Positions 59,291-64,000 of a stretch of DNA of 64,000 nt are shown in pieces. A program made the position numbers and the translations under genes. Position 1 is the stretch's first letter; each line of letters begins with the position of its first letter. The notes under the pieces were generated by a model. It worked only from the letters and a program-made list of their open reading frames with translations. It searched no databases and was not told the origin of the DNA. The DNA is taken from NCBI GenBank assembly GCA_963751245.1, contig CAVVTR010000012.1, positions 307,242-371,241 of the forward strand, read 5' to 3'. This DNA comes from CAVVTR01 sp963751245. GTDB lineage: Bacteria; Acidobacteriota; Thermoanaerobaculia; Thermoanaerobaculales; Thermoanaerobaculaceae.

Positions 59291-61096
59291 TCAGGGAGCC
59301 TTGGCCCAGCCGTCTCCGGCCGCGTGCTGCTGCCCGCTCTCTGACGCCTCGACGCCGCGCGCCGTGTAGCCCCGCCGCGCGTCTCCGAGCCCGGTGAGCA
59401 CCCCCGTCGCCGGGTCGCGGTACACGGCGTTGACCGCGCCGTCGCCGACGAACTTCAGCGCCGGCGCCGGCAGCACGAGCCGCCGCGCGACGGTCATCCC
59501 CCGGGCGGCGAGCTCGTCGGCCATGGCGCCGGTCAACGGCGGGACCGTCTCGATGATGACCCCCTTGGCGTTCGCGGCCCAGCTCCACAGCACCCGCGGC
59601 GCGGCCACGGCCCCGGCACCGTCCAGGCCCCGGTCCACCACCTCGCTGATCACGCCGGTCACCACGCCGGGGATGCGCCCGCTGGCCGCGGAGCCGAGCA
59701 CCAGCAGCGGCTTGCCGTCCTTCACCAGGATGGTCGGCGCCATGTCGGTGGGGAAGACGGCGTGGGGCCGGAGCAGGTTCGGATCGTGGGGGTCGAAGAA
59801 CTCGAGCCCGCTGTTGTAGACGAACCCGAGGTCCTTGGGGACCACCTTGTTGCCGTAGAACCGGTACAGGGTCTGGGTCAGCGACACGGCGTTGCCCCAG
59901 CGGTCCACCACCGAGATCTGCACCGTCTGGTCGCCCATCTCCGGGGTGCCGCGGGTTGGCGCGGAGGGCCCGCCGGCGGCCTGGCGGCCGAGGGCGATCG
60001 TCGCGGCGCGGGCGGCCGCGAAAGACTTCTCGAGGTGGTGGCGGTCCTGGAGCTCCTGGGGGAGGTTGAGGGTCCTCTTGGCGGCGCGGTCGTCGTCGAG
60101 GGCGACGTGGGCGGCCTCGACGAGCAGCTGGAGGCGGTCCACCGAGTTGCCCCGCAGGAGCTCCTCGGGGAAGCGCTCGAGGATGTTGAGCTCCTCGATC
60201 ACCGCCCCGCCGCCCCCGGGCGAGGGGAACGACACAACGTCGTACCCGCGGTACGTGCCCTCGAGCGGCCGGAGCACGGGGACGCGCAGCCGGGCGAGGT
60301 CGCGCCGGCGCACGAACCCCCCGCGCCGGACCATGTCCGCCTCGATCTCCGCCGCGATGCCGCCGCGGTAGAACTCCGCGGGTCCCCCGGCCGCGATGCG
60401 CCGGAGCGTCCGGGCCAGGTCGGGGCGGACGATGCGCTCGCCGACGGGCGGAATCTCCTTCCCGTCGCGCAGGATGATCCAGCGCAGCACGTCGGTGGCG
60501 AGGATGTCGGTGATGTACTTCTCGGCCGCCGCCCGCTGGAACGGCGTGACCACGTAGCCCTGCTCGGCGATGTCGATCGCCGGCTGCATCACCTCGGCCA
60601 GCTTCATGGTGCCGAAGCCGTGCAGGCCCACGTCCAGCGCCGCGAGGGACGCCGGCACCGCGCACAGCTCCGGCCCGGCCTGCGCGCCCTTGTCCAGCAG
60701 CGCGGTCAGCTTCTCGCGGTCGACGGCGAGAGGGATGGGCGTCGAGCCGTCGACGGCCGCGGAGCGCCCGTCGGCCATGCGCACCAGGATGTAGGTCGCG
60801 CCGCCGAGCCCCGAGTCCCCGGGGTCCGCCACCCCCAGCGCGAACGCCACCGCCACCGCCGCGTCCATCGCGTTGCCGCCCCGCGCCAGCACCGCCGCGC
60901 CCGCCGCCGTCGCCTCCTCCGCCGACGCCGCCACCATCCCCTGCGACGACACCGCCACTTCCGGAACCAGCGTCCGCACCAGGTCCTGGTTCTCGTCGCC
61001 CCCGCGCCGCACCCCCGTGCACGACAGGGTCAGTCCGGCGGCGACACCCCCGGCGAGCAGCCAGGGAACGAGCGAACGAGGCAGACGAGGGCGCAT
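59291..61096 (-). CDS. Gamma-glutamyltransferase-like lipoprotein, paralogue 2
   Basis: A 601-residue homologue of the preceding entry, similar throughout (GGNAMDAAVAVAFALGVADP, LRWIILRDGKEIPPVGERIV, QTVQISVVDRWGNAVSLTQT with the catalytic Thr, FVYNSGLEFFDP). Lipobox LTLSC. It shares the same substitutions in the gamma-glutamyl site (IDGSTPIP, TDMAPTI, GSAAS), so these predate the duplication. The ATG at 61096 has no clear ribosome site. An inserted Ala/Gly/Pro linker precedes the Thr. Probably transcribed with paralogue 1. Confidence 0.85.
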   Translation of the reverse strand: MRPRLPRSLVPWLLAGGVAAGLTLSCTGVRRGGDENQDLVRTLVPEVAVSSQGMVAASAEEATAAGAAVLARGGNAMDAAVAVAFALGVADPGDSGLGGATYILVRMADGRSAAVDGSTPIPLAVDREKLTALLDKGAQAGPELCAVPASLAALDVGLHGFGTMKLAEVMQPAIDIAEQGYVVTPFQRAAAEKYITDILATDVLRWIILRDGKEIPPVGERIVRPDLARTLRRIAAGGPAEFYRGGIAAEIEADMVRRGGFVRRRDLARLRVPVLRPLEGTYRGYDVVSFPSPGGGGAVIEELNILERFPEELLRGNSVDRLQLLVEAAHVALDDDRAAKRTLNLPQELQDRHHLEKSFAAARAATIALGRQAAGGPSAPTRGTPEMGDQTVQISVVDRWGNAVSLTQTLYRFYGNKVVPKDLGFVYNSGLEFFDPHDPNLLRPHAVFPTDMAPTILVKDGKPLLVLGSAASGRIPGVVTGVISEVVDRGLDGAGAVAAPRVLWSWAANAKGVIIETVPPLTGAMADELAARGMTVARRLVLPAPALKFVGDGAVNAVYRDPATGVLTGLGDARRGYTARGVEASESGQQHAAGDGWAKAP

Positions 61097-61544
61097 GCCC
61101 GGATCGTAACACGCCCGTGACACTCGCCCCTGCCCACCTCCGGAGCGCTTCGGTCCGCCCCCCGAAGAGTGTCGCGCCCGCAAACATCCGCGCGCTTCGC
61201 CGCCCCCCCGGCTCGAAGTTCGTCCTCACCGGGCAGCAGCACGGCGTCCGCTCCGTCACCGCCGGCGAGGTCGCGCCGGACTGGGCGCAGGCGCCGGGAG
61301 GGAAGGGGCGGCGAGCGTCGAGCGGCTTCGAGGGAGAAGTCCGAAGAGCCTCCGGCGGCCCTCGTACCCCCTCGGCGGAGGTCGCGCTGCTCTCAGAAGG
61401 CGTTGCCGTCGAGATCGTGATGGTCGTCGGGCGGGGTACCCGGACCGATGTGGTATACGTTCACGACAGATCGACGGCGCCCCTGCCCCGGCCGCCCTGC
61501 GGGTCCCGTCGGAGCGGGAGGAGCGCACTCGGAGCCCACCAGGA
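61097..61544. other. Gap between GGT paralogue 2 and the glycosyltransferase
   Basis: 448 bp with no convincing gene. Frames on both strands are Arg/Ser/Pro-rich without family features. No terminator, dyad or repeat copy was recognised. It must hold the divergent promoters of the flanking genes. Confidence 0.5.
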
Positions 61545-62718
61545 ATGAACGCCCGGCACCTCCCCACGCGATTCCTCCTCGTCTCGCACTCGGCGCGGCT
61601 GGGCGGCGCCGAGCTCTGCCTCGTCGAGCTCTGCCAGGGTCTCGTCGGCCTCCACGGCGCGGACGTCGAGGTGGTGCTCCCCGCCGCCGGCCCGCTCGCG
61701 GAGCCCCTGCTCGCGGCGGGCGCCCGCGTGCGGGTGGTGCGCAACTTCGGCTGGGCCACGGCGCGCGCGCCGTGGGCGATCGGGGCGCCGCTGGCCGCGC
61801 TCAACGCGCTTGCCGTGCTGAGGCTCGCGGCGGCGCTGCGGCGCAGCCCGCGCGACCTCGTCGTCACCAACAGCGTCATCAACCCGGCCGGCGCCTACGC
61901 CGCGCGCCTCGCCGGGGTGCCGCACCTCTGGCTCGTCAACGAGTACGGCGACCTCGACCACGGCTACCGCTTCGCGCTGGGCCTGCGGCGCTCCCTGCGG
62001 GAGGTGGACCGCCTGTCCGCCCGGGTCCTGACCTGCTCCCACGCGCTCGCGCGGCGGGTGGGGGAGCTCGTGCGCCCCGGCAAGGTCGGCGTCGCCTACT
62101 ACGCGGTCACCCTCGGCCTCGATCGCCCGCTGTCGCCCGCCGCCCGCGAGGCCGGGGGCGCCGCGCCTGCTCGCCCTCGGCAGGAAGCACCCGGGCAAGG
62201 GGCAGATCGACGCGGTCCGCGCCGTCCGCCGGCTGCGAAGCGCGGGAGGCGGCGCCACGCTCCGCCTCGTCGGCGAGAGCCAGGGGGCGTACGCCGAGGA
62301 GCTGGCGCGCGCCGCCGGCGGGCGTCCCGGGGACAGCGGGATCGAGCTCGTCTCGCGGGTGCCCGACCCGATCGGGGAGATCGACGCCTGCGACGTCCTG
62401 CTCCTGTGCTCGCGCTCCGAGGCGTTCGGGCGCGTGCTCGTCGAGGCCATGAAGCGCGGCCGCCCGGTCATCACCACCCGTTCGGGAGGCGCCGAGGAGC
62501 TGGTGACGGCGTCCGGCGGCGGCCTCCTCTACCCCCCCGGCGACGACGCCGCCCTCGCCGAGGCCATCGACCGCCTCGGCCGCGACCCCGCCGAGGCCCG
62601 CCGCCACGCCGCCGCCGGCCGCTCCTGGGCGGAGAGCCACTGCACCCTCGAGCGCTACACGCAAGCGTTCCTCGCCGAAGCCGGGCGCGCGCTGGGCCGA
62701 TCCGGACAGGAGCGGTGA
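61545..62718 (+). CDS. GT4-type glycosyltransferase, one frameshift
   Basis: About 390 residues when corrected. The N-terminal GT-B domain starts RFLLVSHSARLGGAELCLVE, with NEYGDLDHGYRFALG; the C-terminal domain has LLLCSRSEAFGRVLVEAMKR and GRPVITTRSGGAEELV, where the EAFG and E-x7-E pattern bind the nucleotide sugar. The frame changes near 62150 in a G-rich run; the second frame then reads LLALGRKHPGKGQIDAVRAV to the stop at 62718. Cytoplasmic, probably acting on a lipid- or polysaccharide-linked acceptor. No neighbouring polysaccharide genes are visible. Confidence 0.85.
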
Positions 62719-62826
62719 TCGACACCAAGCCCACGAACGGGGCGAACCGCGCTTCCAACATGAGTCGCTGAGCTCGTTCGGCCGCGCTTTCTGGCGACAG
62801 TTCTGCTGATTGGGCGCCAGGCCCGC

Positions 62827-63402
62827 CTACTCGACTGCCCAGACGTCGTCGAACCAGATACGGGCGACTCCTGCCTCTCGAGCCGCCTCGCTGAGGGCTG
62901 TCTGCACCCCGTAGAACTTCTCAGGTGTGTCGATCTCACGGATCCGCCAGAACTCGGGTTTCACCCCGAGCTGACGCAGGCGGGCCATGATCTTGCCGTC
63001 GATGGGGACGAACAGCCACGGCCTGATCCGGCTCACCTCCGGGTCGTTGAAGGTGCGGCTCCAAAGGACGGTGCCGGCGACGAAGATGCAAAGGATCTTG
63101 GTGCCGTGGCCCCACTGGAGCCCAGGCTGCACCCGGGGGTTGTCCTGGTTGCCCTCTCTCAGAGCTTCGGTCAGGCCGTCGAGCTGCCGCTCGAACCAGG
63201 CCTTGTAGCCGTCCTCATCTCCGAGCCTCTTGAGCTCCTCGATCGGGAGCTTCGCGAGTACGGGAAGAAGCCTGTTTCGCGTTCCGGGCGTGAAGACACG
63301 CGTCACAGAGGGTGCCAGCACGGTTCGCGCAACCGCCCATCGGGTTGCCTTCGCGTGTGCTCCGCGGATTCGGTCGAACTCCTGCACCAGGTTCGTATTC
63401 AT
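62827..63402 (-). CDS. Hypothetical protein, unknown family
   Basis: A 191-residue soluble protein, start 63402. Basic N-terminus (HAKATRWAVARTVLAPSVTR), then a mixed alpha/beta part with KILCIFVAGTVLWSRTFNDP and FWRIREIDTPEKFYGVQTAL. No motif recognised. Codon use is visibly less GC-biased than in its neighbours (more A and T at third positions), which may indicate recent acquisition. It stands alone; the 256 bp upstream hold nothing recognised. Confidence 0.55.
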   Translation of the reverse strand: MNTNLVQEFDRIRGAHAKATRWAVARTVLAPSVTRVFTPGTRNRLLPVLAKLPIEELKRLGDEDGYKAWFERQLDGLTEALREGNQDNPRVQPGLQWGHGTKILCIFVAGTVLWSRTFNDPEVSRIRPWLFVPIDGKIMARLRQLGVKPEFWRIREIDTPEKFYGVQTALSEAAREAGVARIWFDDVWAVE

Positions 63403-63658
63403 AGCGACGAGGATACCCCGAGCGCTGTGTCACCGGGTTCAGGCAGGCAAGGCGTGCCACGGAGGCCCCGAGCGCGCTCGAACGGGCCAGCACGAGGTGG
63501 CTGGGAGATCCTCGGCGAGCCGGCATCGAGGTCCTCGACCCGGTCGAGGACGCCTCGTCCCCGCGAGTGAACGGCGCTCGACCCGCCCCACCGGGTGGAG
63601 CCGCAGTCGATCAAACCCTCGACCAACACCCCGGGCCGCCGCCGTGTATCCTCCGGCG

Positions 63659-64000
63659 GTGAGCGGCACCACCTTTCTGCGCGGCGCGACGCTGGACCCG
63701 GGGTCGAAGAACCGGCTGATGCCGGGCTCGGCGCGCCACTTCCCCGGCGACACGCTGTTCGGCCGCCTCGGGCGCGCGGTGTGCGCCGCCGGCTGCCTGC
63801 CGCGCAAGGAGCTGTTCGAGGCGTGGGAGGTGGCGGCGCGGGTGCGGCGCCGCCTCCGCGGCCGGCGGGTGGTGGACCTGGCCTGCGGCCACGCCGTGCT
63901 CGCGTGGGCGATGCTCCTCCTCGACGGCTCGAGCCCGCAGGCGCTGGCGGTGGACCGGCGCCTGCCGCCGTCGGCCCGGCGCCTGGCCGACGTCCTGCAT
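63659..64000 (+). CDS. Methyltransferase-like protein, N-terminal part (runs off window)
   Basis: The frame opens with GTG at 63659 and is still open at the window end (114 codons). GRRVVDLACGHAVLAWAMLL followed by LAVDRRLPPSARRLADVL fits motif I and the acidic end of strand 2 of SAM-dependent methyltransferases (Rossmann type). GC-rich codon use like the flanks. No ribosome site seen, so the start is tentative. Confidence 0.6.
   Translation, partial: MSGTTFLRGATLDPGSKNRLMPGSARHFPGDTLFGRLGRAVCAAGCLPRKELFEAWEVAARVRRRLRGRRVVDLACGHAVLAWAMLLLDGSSPQALAVDRRLPPSARRLADVLH

Noticed and set aside
1..64000. Search for tRNA, rRNA, transposase, integrase and CRISPR genes
   Set aside because: None could be recognised on either strand; an island integrase may have been lost or lie outside the window.

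Overview
The window is one contiguous, very GC-rich bacterial sequence from a Gram-negative type of cell: there are lipoprotein signals, periplasmic proteins, a cyclic-glucan synthase and a multihaem periplasmic cytochrome. Gene content would suit Acidobacteriota or a similar uncultured lineage, but no rRNA or tRNA gene is present to settle this, so the assignment is only a guess.

Layout. (1) Positions 1-2140 carry the 3' end of a quinol nitric oxide reductase and, convergent to it, an octahaem hydroxylamine-oxidoreductase-type cytochrome, a nitrogen-oxide module. (2) Positions about 2866-41104 look like a discrete 38-kb stress, carbon-storage and envelope island. It is bounded by two same-orientation copies of the 3' end of one membrane-protein gene (2704-2865 and 41105-41266, about 84% identical). 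It holds small stress proteins (BON, lmo0937-type, DUF3185-type, CsbD, GlsB/YeaQ, dodecin, YHS); a minus-strand run pgm-glgP-permease-xfp-H+-ATPase that could take glycogen to acetyl phosphate and drive proton export; envelope genes (cardiolipin synthase, cyclic beta-glucan synthase NdvB, a PEMT-type methyltransferase, YihY, an AI-2E-family permease, a DUF6600-type lipoprotein); and its own NarL-type sensor kinase/regulator pair. Six promoters inside the island share one bipartite cis-element: a GGTAGTTTCTACC palindrome 19-20 nt from a GGGTAGTAGTTGCTCTTCCCG-like box, then a GAGGACTAGNTTTGA box. No copy was seen outside it. (3) Positions 41289-48382 hold katG with its fur-type regulator, a CBM9-like secreted protein and a beta-propeller phosphoesterase. 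(4) Positions 48443-54989 are metal and metalloid genes: arsR with two operators, an arsEFG-type set, trmO, a Met-rich periplasmic protein and a YHS-containing Cu/Ag P-type ATPase, then an RRM protein with a strong sigma-70 promoter. (5) Positions 55000-64000 hold a tetR-hydrolase pair with a clear operator, a DUF1697 gene, two diverged gamma-glutamyltransferase-like lipoproteins, a glycosyltransferase, an unknown gene and a partial methyltransferase-like gene.

A second repeat family, about 182-185 bp with imperfect terminal inverted repeats (CTAGGAGG...), occurs three times plus one fragment. In two copies its terminal CTAG supplies or abuts the stop codon of the neighbouring gene, and in the third it forms the 3' end of the neighbouring gene.

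Quality caution: glgP and ndvB each need several frameshift corrections, and pgm, the sensor kinase, the regulator, katG and the glycosyltransferase need one or two. In katG the fault is a single extra base. These may be sequencing errors rather than true pseudogenes.
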